The notes below the pieces were generated by a model, which saw only the letters and a list, made by a program, of their open reading frames with translations, had not been told where the DNA came from and made no database searches. Positions 23,561-33,939 of a stretch of DNA of 64,000 bases are shown piece after piece. The stretch is from NCBI GenBank assembly GCA_021432635.1, contig MU270023.1, forward strand, positions 682,001-746,000, written 5' to 3'. Each line of letters begins with the position of its first letter. Positions within the stretch are counted from its first letter, which is position 1. This DNA comes from Thozetella sp. PMI_491. Taxonomy: Eukaryota; Ascomycota; Sordariomycetes; Chaetosphaeriales; Chaetosphaeriaceae. The position numbers were made by a program, and so were the translations under genes.

Positions 23561-25320
23561 CCACAAGACGGTGTTGCTGTCGCACAAGAGACCACTGGCG
23601 TCGAAGACGGCTGAGATTGTCAACACCATCATGAACGCTATGCCCACGATGTCGGAGCCCATGCCGGACAACGGCGAGCCTGTGAGGGATAACACGGACA
23701 AGTAGGGGGCAGCGTCGTCTAAGTCCAAGGCCAGATCAAAAGACAAGCAGCCCGCTATAGACATGGCACTCGTCCGTATCTTGTGGATTGTCAGCATGTG
23801 CCACGGGAGCTACCGTATGCTCCTGGCCGACGATGCGGTGTCGTGCGAGGACGTCGACGCCGTCCAGCACCAGGCCGAGGCGCACATCGACCAGGCGGGG
23901 ATGCCGGGCATGGATCTCGGCACAACTGCAAAGGGCCGCGCGGGGGTGGGATCAAAGAGGCCCAAGATGGGGGCGCGCTATACACAGCATGTACTCGACA
24001 ACTGTATTGACGCCGGATTAAGCTATATGTGGTCCCTCGCGATGACACTGCCCTGCCGCCTGCCGACCGAGCCATTATGCTGCACTTTATCATGGCCAAA
24101 TCGCCGTCATCGCTGAGGTTGTTAAGTAGGTCTTTGAGAACAAGGTCGACAAGCACTGCAGCTCGGTGGTGATAAATAATCAGGACTGAGTACCCCGACC
24201 GGTTTCCCAGATGGCCATCAGGGAAACTCCGAATCTTCGCGACGGGCTATAGCTAACCGTGAGACAAGATCCTACACGCGGTCCTGGCGAAGGGTTCGTT
24301 TGAGGTGTTGTCGATCCGCAGCGCCTACACCCCAATGGAGCAGCAGGCCGCGGTCTACAAATTCAACAACAAGCACTCGAACGTCGACGTAATGGTCCTG
24401 AACACGAATTCAGCGGGCCTCAATTTACACAAGGCATGCTCGCGTGGTCTAATCGTGTAATACACGTGGAACTAGCACACGATCTTCCAGACTTTTAGGC
24501 GGGTGGAGCGGATCGGTCAGACCGAGACCGTGCAGTGGACCATCCTACACGTGAAATCGTCGTACTACCACGCGGCTCTCCACAAGATGAGCCTCAAATA
24601 CATCGAGCAGCTGGTGATGGAGTCTCGTCTGCCGTCGCACGTTACGTACCCCGTCTTACAGCACGTCCTCGCGAATGAGATACTCAAGCAGATGGTGGCG
24701 TTCCGCCTAAATCCCTACGCCTAGGTAGCGGCACCCCCTGAATCGGTAACGGAATTCTTCGACAGGAAGCACTTCCGAGTCGTTGGGTTCCTCAGTGGCA
24801 TCTGCAAGGTGCTCTTAGCGGCGGATGGGTCAGATGCTGATCGGTGACCACCTGGACAGCCTGGCCGCCTTCTGGGTGGCCCAAAGGCTGCCCACCGAGG
24901 ACCTCACCCTGCAGCACGTGGTCTACCATATCGAAGATGCGCAGGCGGCCCACCTGAGCACGCCGACAAAGCCGCTAGTAAGGATCCGTGAGTTGGCCAG
25001 CGTCAAGCGCCCGAGCAAGTCCCAGAGGCTTGTGGACCCCGGGGACGACTCGGACGACGAAGGCCAGGGTCTCGTGTAAGGCGCCAAGAAGCTCTTCGGC
25101 GGCGACGAGCCCGGGTTCGCCAGTGTGGTTAAGGGCGACGAGAGCACCGCTGCGCTCTTTGGGCTCGGCAATGCGTTGAATCTCGACGACGAGGATGAGG
25201 TAGGTTTCCGTCGCAGCCGTGGCGCCTGGGGAGGGGGACCGTGACAGCCACCAGGGAATCTCTGCTAACTACTAGCCTACAGAGTGGGGTTGATAGCGAG
25301 CTCACGGACTAAATGTCTAG
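23560..25320 (+). pseudogene. Decayed SNF2-family helicase
   Basis: Remnant of a large SNF2-type helicase gene. Recognisable stretches appear in order but in changing frames: SKTAEIVNTIMNAM; AVLAKGSFEVLSIRSAYTPM (one residue uncertain); VMVLNTNSAGLNLHKAC (helicase motif V); RRVERIGQTETVQWTILHV (motif VI); SLKYIEQLVMESRLPS; then an acidic tail (DPGDDSDDEGQG). In-frame stops interrupt it, for example TAG at about 23704, TAA at 24459, TAG at about 24472 and 24498, and TAG at 24722. The conserved GRVERIGQ has become RRVERIGQ. The N-terminal Walker A and DEXH motifs are not found. The base composition stays GC-rich, so heavy RIP (repeat-induced C-to-T mutation) is not obvious. Some stops could in principle lie in unrecognised introns. 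Confidence 0.65.
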
Positions 25321-26518
25321 CGAGGATGTAAGTTGCACTGGGCCGCCGAGGAATAGCGAGGGAAAAAGAGGTGGCTGGCGTTGTCCTCGATCGGATGGAT
25401 GTCGATGCTTAGCGGACCGATCGCCTCCGGCCAATGTGCTGAAGGGGAGGTAGTTTGACGGGTCACGGGCTCGTCTAGTCGCTAGGCATGTGTAGGATTT
25501 TGGGCGTAGCCCAATTGGCTCCAGGCGGATTAGCTGGCTCTGACTAGCTGGAGGTACTTTGGCCGGCACTGGCCATTTCGAGATGGTTTTGATGGCTCTG
25601 GCCAGCCAGCTAAGCCAGCTCGGTCATCCAGAGTCAGCTGGGCCATCTAGAGCAATGCATCTGGCGATAGCTTTATATTTTAACACCAAATTTAGCAGCA
25701 ATATAGACCCAGGAAGATAGCTCTAGAGTGATATGTCGGCCTCCTAGTTTGAGGGTGTTATCGACCGGCTTTAGAGGGTCTACTATAGCGACCTTATTAG
25801 GTAGCTATGCCTTAAAACATCGGAAACAATCTCTATATATCTATTTCCATCCACTTCAATATTTTTATTTATTTGTATCTATTTTTGTGCTACTGCTACA
25901 GGGTCTTAAAGTCATAGAGTTTACAGCTAAAAGACACATCACCATACAAATTTGCATGTCGGTCTGTCCCAGATTTAGCGGTGCCCCTCATTTTTGGGGA
26001 GGCCTCTACGGCGTACGTAGTAGGGGAACGTGCGAATACTGGATCCACTAGCTACCTGATATTATGAGAAGAGACATTCAAAAAATTGCTAGCTGGAAAA
26101 TGGATAAGAACACTGACGATGGCGTGTACGGTACGTACAGTCCATGCAAGTGAGCCGGCGCGGCATTGTGGACGCTCTTACAAGGATAACGAAGATAGGA
26201 TGTTGCCTGTGGATGTCTTACGCCGGCAATAAGACCAAACTTGCCGAGGGAAGAATCCCGAAAAACGAGCCGTTCTCGCCCTCCGACGGTTGCTCCAGTA
26301 CATAGTTTGCCGATCGGAAATAGCAAACTTCTCGGAGGGCGAGAACGAAGGCGGAATTCAATCTTGTTCAGCATGAGCAAGCTTCCCTTTCTAACGGATA
26401 AGAGCCGCTGATGCTTCGAGACGTTGGAGCCGGGCAAGACAATAAAAAATAACTCTACATCTTTCTGAAGCCCATTTGCTCTCATTGTCTCACTATAGTA
26501 AGCCAAGTTGACGCCATC
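25321..26518. other. Spacer with GC-rich patchwork and AT-rich block
   Basis: About 25500-25660 is built of repeated AGCTGG/CCAGCT and CTGGCC words in both orientations. About 25660-25960 is AT-rich. I see no gene with domain support; an open frame at 26078-26746 (-) runs antisense through the aldolase start and is rejected. Confidence 0.45.
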
Positions 26519-27642
26519 ATGAGCCCCGATTCTGTCTCCAATGGCGATGCCCCTAAATACAGGGACATGAGGGACTACATGGCAAACACGCTGTTCCAGC
26601 CCCACCGAGTCCGCGAGGCGATCCAGGACGCCCACAACAAGAGGATTCCCCCCTTGATTGGTTATTATGCCGGACTTGCTTCGGTGCCTATCACCCGCTG
26701 GCTCGCGCCGCTCGGGTTTGACTACGTATGGATCGACTGGGAGCACAGCGCCATGAATATAGAGACCATGACTACGGTAGGTATCCGCTCAAGTGATCCT
26801 CGCCCCTTCCCTCTACGCCCTACTAAACCTCCGACGAATAGATGGTCCACGAGGCGGTTTTCCTGAGTGGGGGTCGTACGATTCCATGGGTTCGGTACAT
26901 ACAACACCTTTTCTTTCTCCCCTTTCTCCCCTTTCTCTCTTTCCCCCTTTTAACTAGGAACCTCCTCCCCTCCCCCCCCTGTAGTTACAATGGAACGACA
27001 ACGATGGAAAGGCAATACCTAACTATCTAATGTGTTTTCATCTATAGGGTCCCCGGGCATGATCACGCCACTATAACCTACGCCCTCGACGCAGGGGCCT
27101 CCGTGGTAGTCCCACAAGTCGACACGGTAGAGCAGGCAAAGCATATCGTCGGCGCGGTGAAATTTGGGCGCGCGAACAGAGGATACCGATCGGCACCGCC
27201 GTTCCGCTATGTGCACGGACTGACGGACATTCCGTTGGATCAGTCGCAGAGCCTGTGGGAGAACTTCAACCGACAGGCAGGGTTGATGGTGCAGATCGAG
27301 TCGCTGGAGGGCATCCAGAACCTAGACGCGATCTTGACTGAGGTGCCCGAGATCGACGCAGTCTGGCTCGGCGCGATCGATGCTCGCGTCAGCATGGGTC
27401 TGCCGGCCGGTCATGGCATCCGCGGCTCCGAGCCCGAGTGGCTGCAGGCGGTCGAGCAATTCCACGCTACAGTCCGCAAGCACCACAAGCCATATGCTGG
27501 CTTCAGCTTCGCGACGGGCGACGCCCTACGGAAGATCACAGACAACATGTGCATGTGCATGATTGCGGCCGATACCGTCAAGCTCGCCGAGATGGCGCGT
27601 GAGCTGGCGGACGCTAGAGGCACCCTGGCGCACACGAAGTGA
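26519..27642 (+). CDS. Macrophomate synthase-like HpcH/HpaI-family aldolase
   Basis: 301 aa from exons 26519-26776, 26842-26894 and 27048-27642; the 53-nt middle exon is needed to join ETMTT|MVHEAVF and IPWVR|VPGHDH. The fold is a class II (metal-dependent) pyruvate aldolase TIM barrel of the HpcH/HpaI family. Motifs: GFDYVWIDWEHS (67-77), IPWVRVPGHDH (100-110), DAGASVVVPQV (118-128), metal-ligand candidates Glu188 in QIESLEG and Asp215 in WLGAIDARVSMG. The WLGxxDARxSMG form and the N-terminal YRDMRDYMANTLFQPHRV block are what I associate with macrophomate synthase and its fungal relatives rather than bacterial degradative aldolases. Such enzymes decarboxylate oxaloacetate and use the enolate for C-C bond formation, but the natural substrate here is unknown. 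Neighbours are a cupin, an MFS pump and a P450. Confidence 0.87.
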
Positions 27643-28024
27643 TCTAGTATCGGGATAGCAAAACGAGGTGCTCATGCTCATCTTCTTTCCGGTGTCACAT
27701 ACTTTAGTAAAGGTGAAACTTTGTGTAACTCCCCTATATGCGTCTGAGTCCCCCGCGGCTGTGCCGGAGGGGTTAGATAATGGCAAAAACGAAGATACGT
27801 AAAGCATGATGCATGACAGCTTAGCATCAGCGGGCAGCGAGTTCATGTGCATGCATGTTGGGTCATTGGCTCTGCCGATATAGGTATGCTACTGAGCTAG
27901 TTGAACCTTGTCTGCTAACTGGCTGCAAGGGGCAGAGATAGAAAGCCGAAACAAGAGACAAATAAATCCAGATTCAGTTCTCCCCCACGTCCATATAGCT
28001 TCAGCAATATCCACCTATGTGTAT

Positions 28025-28570
28025 CTAGTGCGGAAAGTACGGTCCAAGTGTGGTACCATCCTTCAGAGATACAGCTTCGCTCTGCGCCATGATGCCAATC
28101 ATCCTTGCCCACTTGTCAGGGCTCGGGTTCCTCCATGCGTGCTTTGTAGCTCGCTGGATAACAAGGTCCCCGGGCTTGAGCAGCCGCGTCTCGCCCGACT
28201 CGACGCTGAGCTCAATCTCGCCCTCGAGCTGGATCACGATGTCTAGACTTACAGTCCGATGCAGCGGGCTGGCCGACCCGGGGGGCGTATCGATGTACCA
28301 CACCAGCGCACCGCCGCCAGGGATCACGAGGTCCGGAACGGAGTTCAGGTGAGTAGCGTAAGTGGTGATGTCGCTGCCATTCAGGCTCTGGGGCGGCCGT
28401 TCGGTCACATAACCGAGTCGGAACAGGGCTCCGTTAAGGTTCCTCACCACCGGGAGGCTCTCATCGAATGTAGTGTCGATGCGGGACACCCCCGTCTCTA
28501 GGTCGGTGTCTGTGATGACCCTCTGTGGGTTGGGGAGGTCGGGAGGCGTTGTCGTCTGGTCCGCAGACAT
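28025..28570 (-). CDS. Cupin-domain protein
   Basis: 181 aa, single exon, with the start at the first in-frame ATG (28570, MSADQTTTPP). A single cupin barrel occupies the C-terminal half: PLHRTVSLDIVIQLEGEIEL (motif 1), SGETRLLKPGDLVIQ and RATKHAWRNPS (motif 2). Motif 1 keeps one His and the Gly before the last strand, but the usual HxH and Glu positions read HRT and Asp, so metal binding may be weak or altered. Motif 2 keeps its His. Small fungal cupins of this kind occur in secondary-metabolite clusters, but many are uncharacterised. It converges with the aldolase gene, 380 bp away. Confidence 0.82.
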   Translation of the reverse strand: MSADQTTTPPDLPNPQRVITDTDLETGVSRIDTTFDESLPVVRNLNGALFRLGYVTERPPQSLNGSDITTYATHLNSVPDLVIPGGGALVWYIDTPPGSASPLHRTVSLDIVIQLEGEIELSVESGETRLLKPGDLVIQRATKHAWRNPSPDKWARMIGIMAQSEAVSLKDGTTLGPYFPH

Positions 28571-29665
28571 GGCCGCAAACACCTGCGAAGAATATGTGAA
28601 AGGAGGGAGCTGGTACGGCGTTAAGTTGATCGGCCTGAAGAGTTTAGCTTCTGTTAGCAAGCTCGTGTGTCTTCTCTCGCTTCGTTTTTACGCCTTGGGT
28701 GGGATCTGAAAGACGACAATGCCATATTTTCCTAGGTTGTTTACCTACTTTCCTCCTCAGCACGAGGACGACTGGGATCTGTTGCTACGTTTTTTTTCGT
28801 CTAAAGCAGTACTCGAAGACGAGTATATGGTAGATAAATAAGCACAGCCTCCGCGAATTTCAGGCAGAATTCGGCGTGTAGACTGAAAAGGAGTTGGAAT
28901 GTCAAAAGAAAATCAGCCAAAGCGAGGGCGATCCGTGCAGTACACTACCACAACGGCCTATTGTGGTTCACCGACGCAAGGACCGGTGCGGAGCCAATTA
29001 GTAATGCACAGCTACATGTCTCCTCACTCTGGGTATCCTCATGATGTCGCACAATGGATGCGACCCATGATGCCAGCCAATAAGTCTATTGCCGTTTCCC
29101 TGGTCCCATGCCGTGTCGCGGCCGAAGCAGGCTGACCTTAGCTTAGACAGTACTGCAGTAACCCGTTCCTGTATTTGGAGAGTGGGGCAAAAATGAGAAA
29201 CTACCCACGGGTAGTTTTTGTTGGTCACACCTCCGCAATCTGCCAATTTTGATCAGGCCCGACTCGGCCTCGACATATAGAAGTGCATGGTTGTGATGAG
29301 CAGCCGCCGCGGACTTAAGAAAAATCTTGAGGCCGAGAGAGCGAGACCGAAGTGCGAAATGCCACTTCGTGCACCGCTTCCTAAGGCTCTGTGGGTCTCT
29401 AAGATCGTGGTCATCCCGGCAGCGCATCGACTCCTCGGAGGAGGCCCCTTAGATTCGATAGCCGTAGTTGCATCCGGACGCCACGCCACGTGAGAAAGAC
29501 AAAGTCCAAATGAAGCCAATCTAAAAATAAGAATAAAAAAAGGGGGTTACTGCGTTTTACGCCGCATAAAATAACCTCGAGCCTTATATCTTTATCCTCT
29601 TAGGGCCTTTTAGTAGCCTAGGCTGGAATCAGGTTGGAATCGTGTCAGAGCAGACAGAAAGAGAA
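28571..29665. other. Divergent promoter region, about 1.1 kb
   Basis: Lies between the 5' ends of the cupin (minus) and MFS (plus) genes. Frames at 28899-29135 and 29253-29519 have no domain support. A T-run at about 28789-28797 and an A-rich run at about 29520-29541 are present. Confidence 0.5.
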
Positions 29666-31713
29666 ATGGCTCATTCGTCAGTTACCCCGCAAGAAACGAA
29701 AGAAAAGCCTGATGGCCAGCCGGAGTTCCAGCCCAATGGAGAAACAACAGACCGTGAGTATGAAGCTAACCTCGACATCGAGGCCGGGCGAGACGGTGAA
29801 AGCCAGGCCCCCGGCACCGCCGACCACTCGGCCACAGTTTCAAATTACGACAATGTCCAACACTCAGTGGGTGAGGAATTTGAGGTGTTCTTCGAGCCGC
29901 AGGACCCTGACAATCCCAAAGAGTGGCCGTCCTGGTATCGCGGGTGGGCACTCTTCTGCATCTCGTTCTCCTCCTTCGTGGTCTCGCTTTACAGCACGAT
30001 CTACACCTCTTCTATACCGGGCCTGATCAAGGAGTATAATATCACCGACCAGACGATTCCGACCCTAGGCATCACCACCTACTTGATTGGCACCGGGCTC
30101 GGGAGCTTGGTACAGGCTCCTCTGAGCGAGGTATTCGGAAGACGCCCGATCTATTTGATCTCGATGGCGATCTTTGCCCTGCTAATCCTGCCTTGCGCCA
30201 AAGCCACTTCCCTGGCCGAAATACTTGTCGTACGATTCTTCGGGTAGGGTTTTCCAGGAGGTTTACGTGGCACGAGCTACAAAGAAAGCCGCAATGGCTA
30301 ACTTGGCCGCGCAGGGGTCTCTTCGGAGCCGCTACTATATCCAACGCCCCCGGTAGTATCGTCGACATCTTCCCACCTCAGCACCTCGGTCTCGGATTCT
30401 CGCTCTGGAGCGTCGCGCCTTTCAACGGGCCCGTCATTGGACCGGTCATCGGCGGGTTTGTGTTTGCCAGCCTCGGATGGCGTTGGGACAACTGGCTAGC
30501 TCTGATACTCAGCGGCGCATCCGTCGCCTTTCTGGCCACTATCCGGGAAACATACGCGCCGGTCATCCTGAGAAAGAGAGCAGCTAGAAAACGAAAAGTC
30601 TCTGACGAGCGCTGGTGGTCTCGTTATGACGACAAAACGCCGTTCTGGGCCCAGCTAAAGCTGAATCTCAGCAGGCCGTTCGTTTTGGCTGTCACAGAGC
30701 CCATCTTGTGGTTTTTCAATATCTGGTATGGCACCTAGCTCTTTTCGTCTGGAGGCTTGATATGGGAGGTAACAAGCGCATGATATCAGCAAGTGCATGA
30801 TCTGGAGCATGCGTTTTCCCGTTCCACGTCCAGCCCCCTTGTTTAGCTCTCTGCATCACGTATTACACATGGTTATCTAGGAGTAGCTGCACAACAAACT
30901 ACGCGCCATGCTAACGCTTCTGTTCCTAGGGTATCGGTAGTTTACGCCATTCTCTACCTCTGTTTCGTTGCGTATCCCATCGTTTTTCAGCAGTACCGGG
31001 GATGGGGTCCCGGAGTAGCAGGCCTGTCCTATCTCGGCATTGGGACCGGCACCATGATTGCCATAGTCCTCGAACCCGTCTGGAGGAAGATCATCAATTC
31101 ACACAAGAAGGATCCCGAAACTGGTCGTGTCTATCCCGAGGCCGCGGCGTCGGTCATGAGCTTGGGGGCCGCATGCACACCGATTGGCCAGTTAATATTT
31201 TCATGGACGTGTCTACCTGGAACTATCCATTGGCTTGTTCCCATCGCTTTCGGCATCCCTTTCGGGTTCGGAAATACCCTTTGCTTTGTATACAGCTCCA
31301 ACTACTGTAAGAATCCGCCATCTCAAGGAGTAATATAGCGCTCCCTCCAGCTCCCTAGCCGTGCATGGTAGCCTCATGCTGACTTCTAGGCAATTGGAAT
31401 AGTGGCAGGATCGTACGGGATCTACGCAGCTTCTGCACTAGCATCAAATGCAGTGATTCGGTCCCTCATTGGAGGAACTCTTCCGCTTGCGGGTCCAAGA
31501 ATGTATGCTAATCTCACTCCACAATGGGCTGGGACGCTTTTAGGTCTACTCGAAGTTTGTCTCGTCCCCATCCCGTTTGTCTTCTGGCGTTACGGCGATA
31601 GGATACGTGCTCGGAGCAGAATCATTCGCCAGATGAGGGATGATGAAGCCAAGGAAGAACAGAAGGCTGCGATACGAGCAAGAGGACCTACACAACAGGC
31701 TGCGAAAGGATGA
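29666..31713 (+). CDS. MFS multidrug/efflux transporter, DHA1 type
   Basis: 558 aa; exons 29666-30243, 30315-30725, 30930-31306 and 31403-31713. Joins read RFFG|GLFGAAT, FFNIW|VSVVYA and SSNY|LAGSYGIY. The last uses the acceptor at 31402, since the nearer CTAG at 31389 breaks the frame. A long hydrophilic N-tail ends in EWPSWYRGWALF before TM1. The antiporter motif-A region is clear (APLSEVFGRRPIY), as is a GPVIGGF motif in TM5 that is typical of drug:H+ antiporters. The C-terminus is charged. It probably exports a metabolite or toxicant across the plasma membrane. Its place beside the cupin, aldolase and P450 suggests a role in exporting their product; this is inference. Confidence 0.88.
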
Positions 31714-33939
31714 CAGTTCTTCTTTTGTTTCAGGAAATATTTGGCTGAACAGCCACTAGGGAAGGGATGTAAGTTAGCAACAATTCTGAGCATCTTGATT
31801 ACTCGACCTCCATCATCAGCGCCGTTGGCCAAATCAAAAAAAAAAAAATTTTTGAGATGTTCATGTAGTAGAGAGATTTCATCGGCGGCGCAACCTATAT
31901 CTAAAACAATTCTAGAAAGAAAACAAACGAAACCAGTCTATGACAATCTTTCAGGGGTTTGTTCCTGAATTTGAAGCCGATCCAGAACCAAATGTGCCAA
32001 AGCAGTAAAAGTTGACCCAGTCTACTGCTCTGGGTATTGACCGCCTTCTGCCGCTGTCTCCCTAGTTAAAAAAATAGCCTAGAAACGTTATAGGCACATG
32101 CATACATCTGAAGCCACACGTCCAAGGTCGAAGCGCCGCAGAGTAGTATGAGATACTGCGTGCCCGGCTTATTAGACAGGGCAAAAAGAATCCCTCTTGA
32201 GAAGTTCCGGATACTAAGCTTGGGCGAGCTAGAGAAGTGCTCACCATAAGCAGAGTACTTATTTCACCTTCCAATGACTACCCGGGGCTGTATGCAATTA
32301 CTGTACTCTTTTCGGAGAACATCTAATGCGGCACGTGGCTTCCCAAGTCCCTAGATTGGAGGTATTAAATTTAATCACTATGTAATATAATTTGACTCTT
32401 TATAAAGAAATTTCACCCCTTGTGCAAGGTAATTTATCTTCAGCAAGCCTCAAAGTTGGGCTGCGCACACAGAAAAAAAATGACAACCCGTCAACCCACA
32501 CAGTAGATACCATACCCGGTATCTCTAAGCACAGCGAAAATCCAGTAATGATCATAATTGATCTACTTCGTTGACAGATGCAGCCACTCGTGGCTCACAG
32601 AGCCTCATCCTCGACCTGCTCCCTTCACGTGCGGAGCTTGTCAGGGCTGGCGAGAAAAAAAAAAAAAAAATTAATGTTATATTATAACATTGTAGAGACA
32701 ATAAAATTAAGAAGAAATTAATAATATTCTCTTTAAAGACTAGCTTACAAGATGATGTATGTGCAACGGTGACTTAACAACTGGAACATTTAAAATCTGC
32801 AATCTATGAATGACACACTTCGGTATTGGTAGGAATAGTCAGATTGAATAAAGCAGAAAGAAATACTGTTTAAGTGAAAAATTATTTCTGTTTTTAGCAA
32901 TTTTCACTGAATTTGAATTGAGGTTTTTTTTTTCACCTTGCCCCATGTCTGGATGAGGTCTTGATGTCGTCTGTAAAGCCCAACGCGGTCGTTATACGCC
33001 TATCACTGGTACCTGATCTTGGATCCTTAATTAGTGTAGGTAGATCATTGTCATCTCTGTCAGCACTTATGATGCACTGACACGGTCCCATACATGATAC
33101 GTCGCTGAGCGGGTCCCGATAGGCCGCCCAGGCATCCAGGTTTATTAGTTAGTATACGATCGAGTGCCCCGTTTACGTTACTCAAAATATATTAATGCGC
33201 TCACATAATGGCAGGTCTCATGCCGCTAGTCTAGCGCGCGGTTCCCTATTTGGATTCTTTTCTTACTCCGATCCTTACGGCGATTTGCTGAGACTGTCAG
33301 AGTCACATCTATTCCGCACCGCCGTATCGAACAGCCTCGCTCATGTAGTAAATGGAGATGCCGGTGGCGCTGCACTCCAGGGACACAGATCCTGAAACCA
33401 CCGCCATTGCATATCCAGGATACGTTCGTATAGGATTCCCGCGTAGGACTAAATACTATCTCCATAGAGAAGGTGCCATCTGATAGACACGCGGGGATCA
33501 TCTCCCTGGTCATGATAAGGAGGTACCAGAGAGGTACAGACAGTCTAAGTACGGACTTTAATATTCCAACATATCGGGTGGCAAGTGGTCCATCAAGGAA
33601 AGTGGCCCATCAAGAAAATGTAAGCTGAGTCGTAAGGACTAGGCTGAATTCATGACCATAACGACTCTAGCAAGGGAACAATGCACCTAGCCCAGAGGTC
33701 CCATATACACGGTCTTTTTTTGAAGGAAGGTCCAGCCTCAGCCAAGCGATGTGAACCGACTCTAGTGCATTGGGACCTCAAATGGTGATTAAGTCAAACC
33801 AGGTCGAAAGGTTCAGCATATTGTTTTTTTTCCCCTTTTTTTTTCTTTTTTACTTTCTTCCTTGATTTAACGGGCAAGGCAAGACCATTCTATGTACCTG
33901 TTTTGCAGCCACTGATATTCAAGGGACTCCCCGAATAAG
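31714..33939. other. 2.2-kb AT-rich gene-empty spacer
   Basis: Homopolymer runs stand out: an A-run followed by T at about 31837-31854, a 17-nt A-run at about 32655, T-runs at 32924 and 33825-33850. About 32650-32930 is strongly AT-rich. No frame above about 100 aa shows a domain. It may hold old repeat DNA; no terminal repeats or target-site duplications could be recognised. Confidence 0.45.

Noticed and set aside
26078-26746. 222-aa open frame on the minus strand over the aldolase start
   Set aside because: No domain, and it overlaps the strongly supported first exon of the aldolase on the other strand.
28899-29135. 78-aa frame between cupin and MFS genes
   Set aside because: No domain; sits in a divergent promoter region.
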